NCBI RefSeq assembly: GCF_002742625.1 | Contig: NZ_PEBF01000002.1 | Location: 1 to 64,000, forward strand | Direction of reading: 5' to 3' | DNA length: 64,000 bases | Source: Caulobacter sp. FWC2 | Lineage (GTDB): Bacteria > Pseudomonadota > Alphaproteobacteria > Caulobacterales > Caulobacteraceae | Shown here: one piece after another, positions 16,719 through 25,892 of the stretch | Layout of the letters: each line of letters starts with the position of its first letter | How positions within the stretch are numbered: the stretch's first letter is position 1 | The notes under the pieces: model-generated | Database searches by the model: none | What the model was told of the DNA's origin: nothing | The model's input: the letters and a program-made list of their open reading frames with translations, nothing else | Translations under genes and position numbers: made by a program

Positions 16719-17393
16719 ATGACCTTCAGCGCCCGGACGGCTCGTCCGGACATCCTGGCCAGGCGCTCGGCCAGCGGCGCGGAAGCTTCCGCTTCCAACG
16801 TCGCCGTTCGTCCGCGCCGACCCGACCCGAGGGCGGCCAAGACCATCGAGAACATCATCAACGCCGCGCAGAACGTGATGATGAACCATGGCACCCCTCG
16901 GATCACCGCGCAGGAGGTTTGCGACGAAGCCAGCGTCTCGCGCGGGACGCTCTATCGGTATTTCCCGTCGATGGAAGCGGTCCTGGAAGCGGTGCTGCTG
17001 CGGCTCAGGACCGAGACCGATGACGAGTTGAGCCACGCGATGGAGGGATGCGAAACGCCGGCCGAACGGTTCGGGGCCTTTCTGCGCTACAGCGTCTCCA
17101 ACAATGAGACCCGCAGAGGGTCTCAGTTCCTGCACGTCGAGCCCGCGTTCGTGCTGCAGTACTTCGAGTCGAACTTCGACCATTTCATCGCGCGCGTATT
17201 GTCGGCGCTGGAAACGGTGTTCGACGCCTGGGAGAAAGATATCGGTGTCTCGGTCGATCGCAGCGCCATCGCCGAGATGATGGTGCGTCTGGCGCTCAGC
17301 GAGACCGTGGTCTCCCCTCGCGAGGGCCAACCCTTGGCGCTAAGGCTGCAGCAGACGGTCGACAAGATCCTGAACGCGCGCAAAGCGAGATGA
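16719..17393 (+). CDS. TetR-family transcriptional regulator
   Basis: Repressor of 224 residues. The DNA-binding helix-turn-helix is ITAQEVCDEASVSRGTLYRYF, about residues 60-80, after an unusually long basic N-terminal tail rich in Arg and Ala. The C-terminal half is the variable ligand-binding domain. The frame extends upstream to a TTG at 16662; the ATG at 16719 with a GGAG ten bases before is preferred. Between it and the divergent SDR lie two copies of TGTCCGATGT (16554 and 16586) and an AAAAC-N4-GTTTT repeat at 16611-16624, which are candidate binding sites. Confidence 0.9.
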   Translation: MTFSARTARPDILARRSASGAEASASNVAVRPRRPDPRAAKTIENIINAAQNVMMNHGTPRITAQEVCDEASVSRGTLYRYFPSMEAVLEAVLLRLRTETDDELSHAMEGCETPAERFGAFLRYSVSNNETRRGSQFLHVEPAFVLQYFESNFDHFIARVLSALETVFDAWEKDIGVSVDRSAIAEMMVRLALSETVVSPREGQPLALRLQQTVDKILNARKAR

Positions 17394-17400
17394 GCGGGCG

Positions 17401-18246
17401 TCAGCCGGCGCGGGACGCAATCTGATTTCGCAGGACGCCCACGCCCTCGAGCGAGACCTCGACCAGGTCGCCGGGATTGAGATAGCGGCCGGACGCCTGG
17501 GCCACGCCCTCGGGGGTGCCGGTGAACAGCAGGTCGCCGACGCCGAAGCTAACACGCTGATGCACGAACCGGATCAGCTCGGGAACGTCCCACGTCATGT
17601 CGGCGGTGGTGCCGTCTTGCCGGACTTCGCCATTGACCGTCGTCGACAGGCGCAAGGCCGGACTGCCCGGCGCAAATTCATCACGGGTGACGATCCACGG
17701 GCCGACCGGCGTGGCCTTGTCCTGGCTCTTGGCGGCATAGAGGTCCATGCCGATGCCCGGCGGGCCGCTGCGCTGCAGATCTCGCGCGCTGACATCATTG
17801 CCCGCCGTGTAGCCGAGCACGCAGGCGAGAGGATCGTCCAGGTCGATCGCCGCGTCGCCGATTACCACAACGAGCTCGCACTCATAGTCCAGCTGCTCGG
17901 TCAGCGGCGGATAGCGGATCGGATCGGCGGCGCCGATCAAGGCGCCATACGCCTTGAGAAAGGCGATGGGCTGGGTTGGCGCAGCGACGCCGAATTCGAC
18001 CAGATGCTTGCTGTAGTTGGCGCCGGCGATGACGACCTTGCTGGTGTTCTCGCACGGCGCCAGCAGGCGTAGCGACGAAAGGGCGCGTATCGGGCCCTTG
18101 AAGGTGAGGGCGTCCTGGCCGCCACCCCGCGTCACATCGGGTCCCCAGTCCGACACGCCGCCGGCGATCGGCTGAGCCGTGTCGGCGTCGGGATCGACGA
18201 GCGCCCAGAACGCGTCGCCGCCATCCGTGCATCGAGCAAGTTTCAT
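17401..18246 (-). CDS. FAH-family hydrolase/hydratase
   Basis: Complete FAH-fold enzyme of 281 residues. Motifs in order are GANYSKHLVEFG, DYECELVVVIG (metal-binding Glu), GYTAGNDVSARDLQ, DKATPVGPWIVT and GDLLFTGTPEGV. Members hydrolyse C-C bonds of acylpyruvates or act as 2-hydroxypentadienoate hydratases, fitting the step after ring cleavage. The frame is open to 18399, but the start at 18246 gives the family N terminus MKLARC. It forms a minus-strand run with the HIT-like and amidohydrolase genes. Unlike the copy at the window start it is intact. Confidence 0.92.
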   Translation of the reverse strand: MKLARCTDGGDAFWALVDPDADTAQPIAGGVSDWGPDVTRGGGQDALTFKGPIRALSSLRLLAPCENTSKVVIAGANYSKHLVEFGVAAPTQPIAFLKAYGALIGAADPIRYPPLTEQLDYECELVVVIGDAAIDLDDPLACVLGYTAGNDVSARDLQRSGPPGIGMDLYAAKSQDKATPVGPWIVTRDEFAPGSPALRLSTTVNGEVRQDGTTADMTWDVPELIRFVHQRVSFGVGDLLFTGTPEGVAQASGRYLNPGDLVEVSLEGVGVLRNQIASRAG

Positions 18247-18265
18247 CGGCTTTCCTCGACGTTGG

Positions 18266-18712
18266 CTAGGCTGAGGCGGCGGCGGGCGCGAGCGTCCCGC
18301 CAAGGGCGTCGCGCAAATCGGCGACGATGGCCCGCGCGCGATCGCGGTCCTTGGCGGTGAACCGAGCCAGCAGGGGCGCATTGTCGAACACGCGCTCATC
18401 CCCAGGCTTGCGACCCAGCAGCATGAAATGGGTATGGGCGTTGCTGTCGCCCAGATAGATGACGGAGGTCCTTTCGAACGCCCCGGTCGCGACCAGTCTG
18501 GCGGAAAGGGCGTTGATTAACGGGCCAAGCTCGGCCGCGGCTCCATCCGACAGGAAGCCCACGCCGCGATCATGATCGCGGGTGAAGGCCATCAGCATTC
18601 CGGGGACATCCTGCATGGCCACGACGGCCCAATGCGGGCCGGCAAGCACGACGTCTTCGGCCGCCGCGGCATGCAGCATTCCACAGATCTTGCAGTCGGT
18701 CGGATGGGTCAT
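18266..18712 (-). CDS. HIT-like protein with an incomplete catalytic motif
   Basis: Small protein of 148 residues of the histidine-triad fold. It starts with a zinc-knuckle-like C7-x2-C10, as in many HIT hydrolases, and has the segment NAHTHFMLLGRKPG with His93 and His95. The full HxHxH triad would need a third histidine two places on; here it is Met97, so nucleotide hydrolase activity is unlikely. It sits between the FAH and amidohydrolase genes on one strand, so it probably travels with the catabolic pathway. Confidence 0.7.
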   Translation of the reverse strand: MTHPTDCKICGMLHAAAAEDVVLAGPHWAVVAMQDVPGMLMAFTRDHDRGVGFLSDGAAAELGPLINALSARLVATGAFERTSVIYLGDSNAHTHFMLLGRKPGDERVFDNAPLLARFTAKDRDRARAIVADLRDALGGTLAPAAASA

Positions 18713-18798
18713 GGGGTCCTGGACCTCGCGCCAAGCTGGCGACGGCTCGGAACGGCAAGCGGCGGCTCTTCAAGGAGCCGCCGCGCCGGAGACTGGAA

Positions 18799-19875
18799 TT
18801 AGGCGGCGATCGATTTGGTCGCCCGACCCATCTTGTCCAGGTCGATATTCAGCAGGTCGACCGCATTCTTCCAGCGGATCTTTTCGAGATCTTCCGGAGA
18901 AATCCGCAGGCCGTCGGTAAGGTCGCCACGGATCGCGTCGCTGCCGCCGAAATTGGTGCCATAGACCAGCCGGTCCGCGCCGATGACCTCGACCAGGGCC
19001 TGACGCATCGGCAGTTCATGCAGTTCCGGATCGAACCAGAAGTTCGGCAGATACTCCTCGAGGTCCTTCTTGTTGTGGACCACGTCCAGGTTCTTGATGG
19101 TCTGGGCCAGACGGCCAAGCTGGTAGGGCACGAAGCCGCCCGCGTGGGTGATATAGACCTTCAGCTTAGGGAAGCGATCGAGGACGCCGCCGCAGATTAG
19201 GTACCAGAAGCACTTGGTCTCGTCATAGTTCATGCCGACGATGGCCGTCGTCTCGTACTTGTCAGTGTTGGCCTTGGACCCCCAGGTCACAGACTGATTG
19301 TAGCCGTGTACGAACATCGGCAGATCGAGGTCGCAGAGGGTCTCCCAGATCGGGTCCATGCGCGGATCGTCGAACTCGAGGCCGCCGAAGTTCGAACCGC
19401 CGGCGCTGAGGCCCTTAGCCCCCAGCTCGGTGCAGGCGCGACGGATTTCCTTGGCCGCGTTGACCGGGTCTTGCAGGGCGGCCGTGGCCCACATCATCAA
19501 CCGGCCGTCCGAGCGGCTGCAGTATTCGGCCAGGGTGTCATTGACCGTGGTCGAGAACCGGTTGGCGAACTCCGGCTCGGCCCAGTACATGTAGCAGTGC
19601 GACGGCACCGAGAGGACTTGGGCGTCCTGGCCCAGAGCGTCCATGCCGGCCAGGCGGTGCTTGGGATCGTTCCACTTCGACATGAACTCGGCCACTTCCA
19701 TCGTCTCGCCCCGCTTGACCGCGGCGCGACGCTCGGGCGAGCCCAGAGTCAGCACCCATTCGCCGACCCGCAGGCGGATATGGCCGTCGTCATGCTTTTC
19801 GAAGAAGGGGCCCCAGTGCGGATCTTGGTTGTAGTAGCCCGGCAGCGGGGCGTGAGCGTGAAGATCGATCAGCAT
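18799..19875 (-). CDS. Amidohydrolase (ACMSD-like decarboxylase/hydrolase)
   Basis: TIM-barrel metal enzyme of 358 residues, amidohydrolase_2 family, which includes aminocarboxymuconate-semialdehyde decarboxylase and several aromatic-acid decarboxylases and meta-cleavage hydrolases. The metal motif HxH is in LIDLHAHAPLPG at the N terminus; a histidine lies in YITHAGG and the family Asp in YGTNFGGSD. The frame reaches 19923, but the ATG at 19875 has an AGGAGG site. It is clearly paralogous to the gene at 23522-24550, sharing FWYLICGG, YITHAGG and YGTNFGG. Confidence 0.92.
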   Translation of the reverse strand: MLIDLHAHAPLPGYYNQDPHWGPFFEKHDDGHIRLRVGEWVLTLGSPERRAAVKRGETMEVAEFMSKWNDPKHRLAGMDALGQDAQVLSVPSHCYMYWAEPEFANRFSTTVNDTLAEYCSRSDGRLMMWATAALQDPVNAAKEIRRACTELGAKGLSAGGSNFGGLEFDDPRMDPIWETLCDLDLPMFVHGYNQSVTWGSKANTDKYETTAIVGMNYDETKCFWYLICGGVLDRFPKLKVYITHAGGFVPYQLGRLAQTIKNLDVVHNKKDLEEYLPNFWFDPELHELPMRQALVEVIGADRLVYGTNFGGSDAIRGDLTDGLRISPEDLEKIRWKNAVDLLNIDLDKMGRATKSIAA

Positions 19876-20007
19876 CTGATTTCCTCCTGCGTCGAGGCCC
19901 CCTGGCGGAGCTCTTCGAGCCATGTGCGTTCCCGGGCGCGACTATCGCATTTTTTGAACGGTTTGGTCGATAGTGTTCAGTGCATTCTCTAACGCGAACG
20001 TAATTCG

Positions 20008-20031
20008 GCTGTCAAAACAAACCTTGACAGC
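20008..20031. promoter_or_regulatory. Operator-like inverted repeat upstream of an MFS gene
   Basis: GCTGTCAA (20008-20015), eight-base spacer, TTGACAGC (20024-20031): a perfect 8+8 inverted repeat in the divergent region between the amidohydrolase and MFS genes. The right arm contains a TTGACA that could be a -35 box, so a bound repressor would cover it. Confidence 0.5.
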
Positions 20032-20161
20032 GCCGAGGCCCGATCGCCTATCGTCTGACGCGTCGCGGCCTTTGAGCGCGCGAGGCGAAAGAGGCGACGT
20101 CGACTCTGCGACGGAGCGCCCGGGGCCCCCAAAGGGCGTTTATCGGCGGAGGATACGGACA

Positions 20162-21529
20162 ATGCATGGACAGGCGAGCGCGACGGCGACCGAGACGCCC
20201 TATCCCCCGATCCGCTATGCCTGGTACGTGATCGGCGTCCTGTTCGTGGCGACGTTGCTTTCGCAACTGGACCGGCAGCTGCCCGCGCTGCTGGTGCGCC
20301 CCATCCGCGCCGAGTTTGGCATTTCCGACACCGCCTTCAGCTTCCTTCAGGGATACGCCTTCGCCCTCTTCTACACCTTCGCCGGGCTGCCGTTCGGCTG
20401 GCTGATCGACCGCACGATCCGGCGAAATCTGATCATCGTCGGCATGGTTCTGTGGAGTGTGATGACGGTTCTGTCGGGTTTTGCGCAGAGCTACGACGCG
20501 CTGGTGTTGACCCGGATGGGCGTGGGGATCGGCGAGGCCGTGCTAGCGCCGGCCGCCTATTCGATAATCGCCGACTACGTCTCGCCCGAACGGAGGGGGC
20601 GCGCGTTCAGCGTCTACTATCTGTCCTTGGCCATTGGTTCGGGCGCATCCTTGATTTTGGGCGCGCTGATCGCACGGATCATCCCCGATGCGGGTCTCAA
20701 CCTGCCGGGCGTTGGGCTGATGTCGCCCTGGCGGTTGACCTTTCTGGTCGCTGGCGCGCCGGGTCTGGCGCTGGCCCTGCTCTTGCTGACCATCCGCGAG
20801 CCCGCGCGCCGGGACGCGGTGAGCGTGCTTCTGTCGAAGACGAGCGCCGGCTGGGGAGAGTTCTTCAGCTATCTCAAACGCCATGCCGCCGCTTTTTCGC
20901 GCGTGCTGACCTATCCGGGCGTGGTCGCCGTGATCGGCTATGGGACCCTGGCCTGGGCGCCGACCCTCTTTGATCGCCGCTTTGGTATTCCGACCAAGAC
21001 CTCGGGCTTGATCATCGGGGTGCTGGTCGCGGCCGGCGGCCTTGTCGGGACCCTGATCAGCGGCTGGCTCAGCGATCGTTGGGCCGCCAAGCACGTGCCC
21101 GCCGCGCGGCTTCGCGTGGCGATGCTGGCCTGGCTCCTGGTCTTGCCAACGGTGAGCCTATGGTCCCTCGTCGGCGCGCCGTGGCTCAGCTTCGCCTTGC
21201 TGACGGTGGTCGTCACCGGCTTCGCGATGGCCCAAGCCGCCGCGCCGACGGCCGTGCAGGCGATTACGCCGAACCGTATGCGAGGCAAGGCGGTGGCGAT
21301 CTATCTGCTCATCGGCGGCTTGGTGGGCATCGGCTTTGGACCGATGTCGGTCGCCCTGGTCACGGATCATGTCTTTAAGGACGATGCGGGGCTGCCCTAT
21401 GCGCTCGCCGTCGTCGGCGGCCCCATCGCGCTTCTCGGCCTTTGGCTGACCTGGTCGGGGCTGAAACCCTACCAGCGAACCTTGGAGGCCTTGGAGGCGG
21501 CGGCGGAAGCCGATACGGCGCGGTCCTGA
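20162..21529 (+). CDS. MFS transporter (spinster/ACS-like)
   Basis: Inner-membrane transporter of 455 residues with about 12 helices. The loop 2-3 region reads GWLIDRTIRRNLI, and helix 4-5 has GVGIGEAVLAPAAYSIIADY and SPERRGRAFSVY, typical of the spinster-like and anion:cation symporter branches. The frame is open from 19973, but a GGAGG before the ATG at 20162 and the normal N terminus decide the start. Likely a carrier of the aromatic acid or of pathway products. It is divergent from the amidohydrolase gene. Confidence 0.9.
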   Translation: MHGQASATATETPYPPIRYAWYVIGVLFVATLLSQLDRQLPALLVRPIRAEFGISDTAFSFLQGYAFALFYTFAGLPFGWLIDRTIRRNLIIVGMVLWSVMTVLSGFAQSYDALVLTRMGVGIGEAVLAPAAYSIIADYVSPERRGRAFSVYYLSLAIGSGASLILGALIARIIPDAGLNLPGVGLMSPWRLTFLVAGAPGLALALLLLTIREPARRDAVSVLLSKTSAGWGEFFSYLKRHAAAFSRVLTYPGVVAVIGYGTLAWAPTLFDRRFGIPTKTSGLIIGVLVAAGGLVGTLISGWLSDRWAAKHVPAARLRVAMLAWLLVLPTVSLWSLVGAPWLSFALLTVVVTGFAMAQAAAPTAVQAITPNRMRGKAVAIYLLIGGLVGIGFGPMSVALVTDHVFKDDAGLPYALAVVGGPIALLGLWLTWSGLKPYQRTLEALEAAAEADTARS

Positions 21530-21545
21530 CGGCCAGCGCCGCGGA

Positions 21546-22385
21546 TCAAGGGGCCACGCGATCGGCGGCTGGCTTGTGCTGGGGGATCAGATAGTCGAGC
21601 TGCAGTTGGGCGAAGGGCAGAGGCGCGGTCATCCCGCCATCGCACTTGTACAGTCCGCCGTTCATGAAGGCGGCTTCATCCGAAGCCAGATAGGCGGCAA
21701 GGTTGGCGATGTCCTCGGGGCGACCCAGACGCGGTGCGTTCTGCAGCTTCATGAATGCCGAATGCATCTCGGGACTGGCCCACGCCTTCATAGCCGGGGT
21801 CTCGATCACCCCGGGGATCACCGCGTTGCACCGCACGCCCTGCTTGCCGTAGTTGGTGGCGATGGTTTTGACGTACCAGTTCACCATCGCCTTTGACGCG
21901 CCATAGGAAAACTGCGCGACATCCCCGCCCAGGGCGCTGGTCGAGGAGGTGAACAGGATGCAGCCGCCGCCGCGCTCGAGCATGTGCGGCAGGGCGTACT
22001 TGGAGGCCAAAACCCCGCCCAGCACGTTGACCTGAACGATCTCCTGGAAGACCGCTGGATCGAACTCCAGGAAGTCCACGTCTCGCTTGCGCTTGCCCGC
22101 CGCCGTATTGACCGCGTTGTTGAACAGGATGTCGAGGTGGCCGAACTCGGCGATGGCGCGCTCGACCATACCCTTCAAGGCCTGGTCGTCGGCGACGTCG
22201 ACCGCGAAGCCCACGGCCCGTCCGCCGGCGCTTCGAATTTCCTCGGCGACGGCCTGGGCGGTGTCACCCAGGATGTCCGTGACAGCCACGGCGGCGCCTT
22301 CGGCCGCGAACTTCAGCGCCGAGGCGCGACCGATCCCCGAGCCGGCCCCGGTGATGACAGCGGTCTTGCCGGTCAAACGTGTCAT
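21546..22385 (-). CDS. SDR-family oxidoreductase
   Basis: SDR of 279 residues with GAGSGIG, NNAV and intact YGASK. The C-terminal region MNGGLYKCDGGMTAPL is the usual FabG-type end with an added tail. The start at 22385 (MTRLTGKTAVITG) is chosen over the upstream frame to 22493 because the fold begins there and a GGAAG lies before it. It is divergent from a TetR gene with a palindromic operator between them. Confidence 0.9.
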   Translation of the reverse strand: MTRLTGKTAVITGAGSGIGRASALKFAAEGAAVAVTDILGDTAQAVAEEIRSAGGRAVGFAVDVADDQALKGMVERAIAEFGHLDILFNNAVNTAAGKRKRDVDFLEFDPAVFQEIVQVNVLGGVLASKYALPHMLERGGGCILFTSSTSALGGDVAQFSYGASKAMVNWYVKTIATNYGKQGVRCNAVIPGVIETPAMKAWASPEMHSAFMKLQNAPRLGRPEDIANLAAYLASDEAAFMNGGLYKCDGGMTAPLPFAQLQLDYLIPQHKPAADRVAP

Positions 22386-22576
22386 GGATCTTCCGTTCTC
22401 GTAGGGTGGTTGCTTCCGCACGTGTCCACGCGCCGCCATCGCGCACATCCGCCATCCCTGGACGCTGGCGGAGCGCGATCCCTTCCAGCGCATGGGCGGT
22501 CTCGCTCGAGGCCTGTTTGAGGCGGCGCGCCGCAGCGAACGTAACGCCTCGCGGCATGGAAGATTTATCCCTACTA

Positions 22577-22592
22577 TAAGTCAAGTGACTTA
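22577..22592. promoter_or_regulatory. Palindromic operator between divergent SDR and TetR genes
   Basis: TAAGTCA-AG-TGACTTA: a perfect 7+7 inverted repeat, 74 bases before the TetR start and about 190 before the SDR start. Its form and place are those expected for autoregulation by the adjacent TetR. Confidence 0.6.
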
Positions 22593-22665
22593 ATGAGGCG
22601 GGTTTCGGCGTCTGATCGTCGAGCGCCGGCTTTTATTTTCGCTGGCAGTCGGGCAAGGATCGAGC

Positions 22666-23403
22666 ATGCCGAGACGTTTTCAGGAGTACCCCAAGACCGC
22701 CCAAAAGCTGATGCTGGTCGCCGAGCGCCTGTATGGTCAGCACGGTCTTGACGGGGTCTCGCTACGGCAGCTGGCGACGGCCGCGGGGCAGGCCAACAAC
22801 TACGTGGTTCAGCATTACTTCGGCTCCAAGCTGGGCCTGATCCAGGCCGTGTCCGAGATGCGATTGCCGGCCATGGAAGCCCATCGCCAGACCCTGCTCG
22901 AGGTCGCGCGGGCCGAGGGCGATTTCAGCGTGCCGCGGCTGCTCAGCTGTCTGTTCTCGCCGCTCGTGACGATGTTGGAAGTACAGGCCATGAGGGACTA
23001 TGCGCGCTTCACGCTCGCCGTCATGCAGCTGGAACCGGAGGAGCATCCGTTCGAACGCTCGGCCGACATTTCGCCGGCCTCCACCGAAATCCGCAGCAAA
23101 TTGAGCGAAAGCCTGTCGCATCTGGGGGCGGACGTGTTTCGTCGCCGGCTCGCATTGAGCGCTAGCATATTCCTAAACGGCATTTCGGAGCTGGGCGGAA
23201 AGCTGAAGTTGTCGCCTGGCGGCTATGTCAGCCACCAACAGTACCACAGCGACATCTTCGAGGCCGCCCTCGCGGTCCTGACGTGTCCCTTCTCGGCCGA
23301 GCCGCGCGCCGATTTCCGCGGTCCCCCGGCCCAGCCAGCCTTGGCCGACGACATGGCCGGCGCAAGCCGCCGGCCCAGCCGTCCGGCGGCGCCGACGGGC
23401 TGA
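22666..23403 (+). CDS. TetR-family transcriptional regulator
   Basis: Regulator of 245 residues. The N-terminal helix-turn-helix is VSLRQLATAAGQANNYVVQHYF (about residues 27-48), followed by an all-helical ligand domain and a Pro/Arg/Ala-rich tail that looks disordered. The start has an AAGGA site. The divergent SDR gene and the palindrome at 22577-22592 are its likely targets. Confidence 0.9.
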   Translation: MPRRFQEYPKTAQKLMLVAERLYGQHGLDGVSLRQLATAAGQANNYVVQHYFGSKLGLIQAVSEMRLPAMEAHRQTLLEVARAEGDFSVPRLLSCLFSPLVTMLEVQAMRDYARFTLAVMQLEPEEHPFERSADISPASTEIRSKLSESLSHLGADVFRRRLALSASIFLNGISELGGKLKLSPGGYVSHQQYHSDIFEAALAVLTCPFSAEPRADFRGPPAQPALADDMAGASRRPSRPAAPTG

Positions 23404-23521
23404 TTTCGTGACATCGACGAAGGCTCGCGGGGCGCGCCGTCCGGCGGTCCCCGGGGATCTGGCCAGCGATGTCGACGCCCTTGCGCCGTATCGCCGGACC
23501 GACACCACCGGCTTGACGGGA

Positions 23522-24550
23522 TCAGGCGGCCCGCACCGCCTGGCCCATATCGAGCTTGAGCAACCGCATGGCGTTGCCACTGCGGATCTTCTCGCGATCG
23601 GCTTCGGAAAGGTCGATCCCGGCGGTGAGGTCGCCATGGTCGTAGGCCCCGCCGAAGTTGGTGCCATAGAGCAGCTGGTCTGGACCGATCACCTCCACCA
23701 CGGCCCGCCGCAGGGCCGGGTGGTGGACATCGAGATCGAAGTAGAAGTTCTTCATATAGTCCATGAGCGGGCGCTGGTTACGCGCATCGGGGGCCATGGC
23801 CCCGTTCAATTCAGACAGCCGGCCCAGCTGGAACACCGCCATGCCGCCAGCGTGGGTGATGTAGGTCTTCAGAGTCGGGAAGGCGTCCAGGGCTCCACCA
23901 CAGATCAGGTACCAGAAGAACAGGGTCTCATCGACGCAGTCGCCCACGATGGACGTCGTTTCGAACCGATCCTCGTGATGGCGCTCGCCCAGATAGATCG
24001 ACTGGTTGAACCCGTGCACCATGATGGGAACATCGAGTTCAGCCAGCTTGGCCCAGACGGGAAACAGGCGCTCGTCGTAGGTTTGAAGCCCGTCGAAATT
24101 AGTGCCGCCGACACAAAGGCCCTTGGCGCCCAGAACGCGCACGGCGCGGTCGATCTCCTCGACCGCCGCATCCGGATCGGCCAAGTTGGCGTGGGCCCAG
24201 AAGTCGAACTTGTCGGGCATCACCTGGCAGAAGGCCGAGAGTTCGTCGTTGCAGATCCTGGCGTATTCGGTGCCGAACGCGCCGGCCCAGTACATGAAGG
24301 CGTGCGAAGGCGTGGACAGAACCAGCTTGTCGACGCCGCGCTGCTCCATGACCGCCAGTCTCGCCGAATGGGTCATGCGGGCCAGCAGGTTCGCTTCGGC
24401 CTCGGCGTCGTCCTTGGCCTTGGCGGGCTGCTTGGTGCCCAGGGAGAAATGCCCGACCGTCAGGCCCTGTGGCTTCATGAAGGGGCCCCAGAACGGGTGT
24501 CGCTTCATCATGCCTGGCGTGAAGAGGTGGGCGTGCACGTCGATCAGCAT
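23522..24550 (-). CDS. Amidohydrolase (ACMSD-like), paralogue of 18799-19875
   Basis: Amidohydrolase_2 family member of 342 residues. The metal ligands HxH lie in LIDVHAHLFTPG, with a later histidine in YITHAGGM and GTNFGGAYDHGD near the C terminus. It matches the other amidohydrolase in the window along its whole length, including WGPF near the N terminus and the FWYLICGG block, so both came from a duplication, probably with different substrates or steps. The start has a GAGGAA site. Confidence 0.92.
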   Translation of the reverse strand: MLIDVHAHLFTPGMMKRHPFWGPFMKPQGLTVGHFSLGTKQPAKAKDDAEAEANLLARMTHSARLAVMEQRGVDKLVLSTPSHAFMYWAGAFGTEYARICNDELSAFCQVMPDKFDFWAHANLADPDAAVEEIDRAVRVLGAKGLCVGGTNFDGLQTYDERLFPVWAKLAELDVPIMVHGFNQSIYLGERHHEDRFETTSIVGDCVDETLFFWYLICGGALDAFPTLKTYITHAGGMAVFQLGRLSELNGAMAPDARNQRPLMDYMKNFYFDLDVHHPALRRAVVEVIGPDQLLYGTNFGGAYDHGDLTAGIDLSEADREKIRSGNAMRLLKLDMGQAVRAA

Positions 24551-24652
24551 GGTTTCCTCGTCGATCTGTTATTAGATTGATATTCTCACCGTCGAATGAT
24601 CTGTGGCAACCCGTGCCGGCAGAATCTCGTATGGCGCGTGAGGAGGCGAGCG

Positions 24653-25864
24653 ATGCAGCAGATCAAGCCCAGCGGCCGTCTCATGCTGGCGACCAGCATT
24701 GTCGGCGCCGCATTTTGCCTGCGCCTGGTGTTCGCCAGCCTGTCGGTGCGCTTGCCCGAGGTCGTGCATGAGACCGGAATGACCGCCTGGCAGGTCGGGC
24801 TGCTGACCACCTTGCCGGTGCTGTGTCTTGGCCTGTGCGCGCCCTTGGCGCCGCGGTTGGCCCATCGGCTGGGGACCGAGCGCGCGCTTTTTGGCGCCTT
24901 GGCGCTGATCGGGCTTGGAACCGCCGGGCGCGCGCTCGGGGCGGTGTGGGCCCTGTTTGCCTTTTCCATCCTCGCCGGCGCGGCGATCGCCATAGCCAAC
25001 GTCTTGCTGCCGACCCTGGTAAAGCGGGATTTCGAGGATCGGACCGCAATCGTGACCGGCGCCTATGTCACGGCGATCTCGGGCGGCGCGGCCTTGGCGG
25101 CCGCCGTCACCGTGCCTATCGAGACCGCGCTGGGCGGTGGCTGGCGCGTGGGCCTGTCGATCTGGGCGGCGCCGGTGGTGGGGGCCTTGCTGCTGTGGTC
25201 GCTACAGCTGGGGCGAAAGGTCGAGCGCGACGATCTGGTCGTCGAACCGGTCGTGGGCCTGTGGCGCGATCGACTGGCATGGAGCGTGGCCCTGTTCATG
25301 GGCCTGCAGTCGGCGCTCGCGTTTTGCGTGCTGGGCTGGTTGGCGCCGATCCTGCGGGAACGGGGATTGGACGCGGTGACGGCGGGACTGGTGCTGTCCG
25401 TCCTCATCGTAGTCCAGTTGGCGACCTCGCTCACCGTGCCCTCGCTCGCCACGCGCAAGCCGGCTCAGTCGATGATCGCGGTCGTGCTTTCGGTGGCCGC
25501 GGCGGCCGGACTATTGGGCCTGCTGCTGGCGCCGCTTTCCGGCGTCTGGGTCTGGGCGGTCATCCAGGGGCTGGCTCAGGGGGGATTGTTCGCCTTGGCC
25601 TTGACCATGGTCCTGCTGCGCTCGCCCAACAGCCATGTCGCATCGCACCTGTCAGGCATGGCCCAAAGCGTGGGCTACGTCCCGGCCGCGTTTGCGCCGC
25701 TCAGCGTCGGGCTCGTCCGCCAGTGGACGGGCGGGTTCCAGGCCGTCGCCGGCCTAGTGGTGGTTATCGGGGCCGGTCTGGTCATCACCGGCCTGATCGC
25801 CGGCCGCGCCAGTCTAGTCTCGGCCCAGGTGTCGCCGACCTCGATCAAGCTGGCGCGGGCCTAA
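24653..25864 (+). CDS. MFS transporter (CynX/NimT-like)
   Basis: Membrane carrier of 403 residues with about 12 hydrophobic helices. Features such as RLPEVVHETGMTAWQVGLLTT and the PVLCLGLCAPLAPRLAHRLG segment recall the cyanate/nitroimidazole permease (CynX) branch of the MFS. The substrate is unknown. The ATG at 24653 follows GAGGAGG; a further in-frame start at 24596 has no such site. It is followed after four bases by the next SDR frame, so they are probably co-transcribed. Confidence 0.88.
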   Translation: MQQIKPSGRLMLATSIVGAAFCLRLVFASLSVRLPEVVHETGMTAWQVGLLTTLPVLCLGLCAPLAPRLAHRLGTERALFGALALIGLGTAGRALGAVWALFAFSILAGAAIAIANVLLPTLVKRDFEDRTAIVTGAYVTAISGGAALAAAVTVPIETALGGGWRVGLSIWAAPVVGALLLWSLQLGRKVERDDLVVEPVVGLWRDRLAWSVALFMGLQSALAFCVLGWLAPILRERGLDAVTAGLVLSVLIVVQLATSLTVPSLATRKPAQSMIAVVLSVAAAAGLLGLLLAPLSGVWVWAVIQGLAQGGLFALALTMVLLRSPNSHVASHLSGMAQSVGYVPAAFAPLSVGLVRQWTGGFQAVAGLVVVIGAGLVITGLIAGRASLVSAQVSPTSIKLARA

Positions 25865-25892
25865 CGGGATGAACGCTCAGGACGGAGTCACC

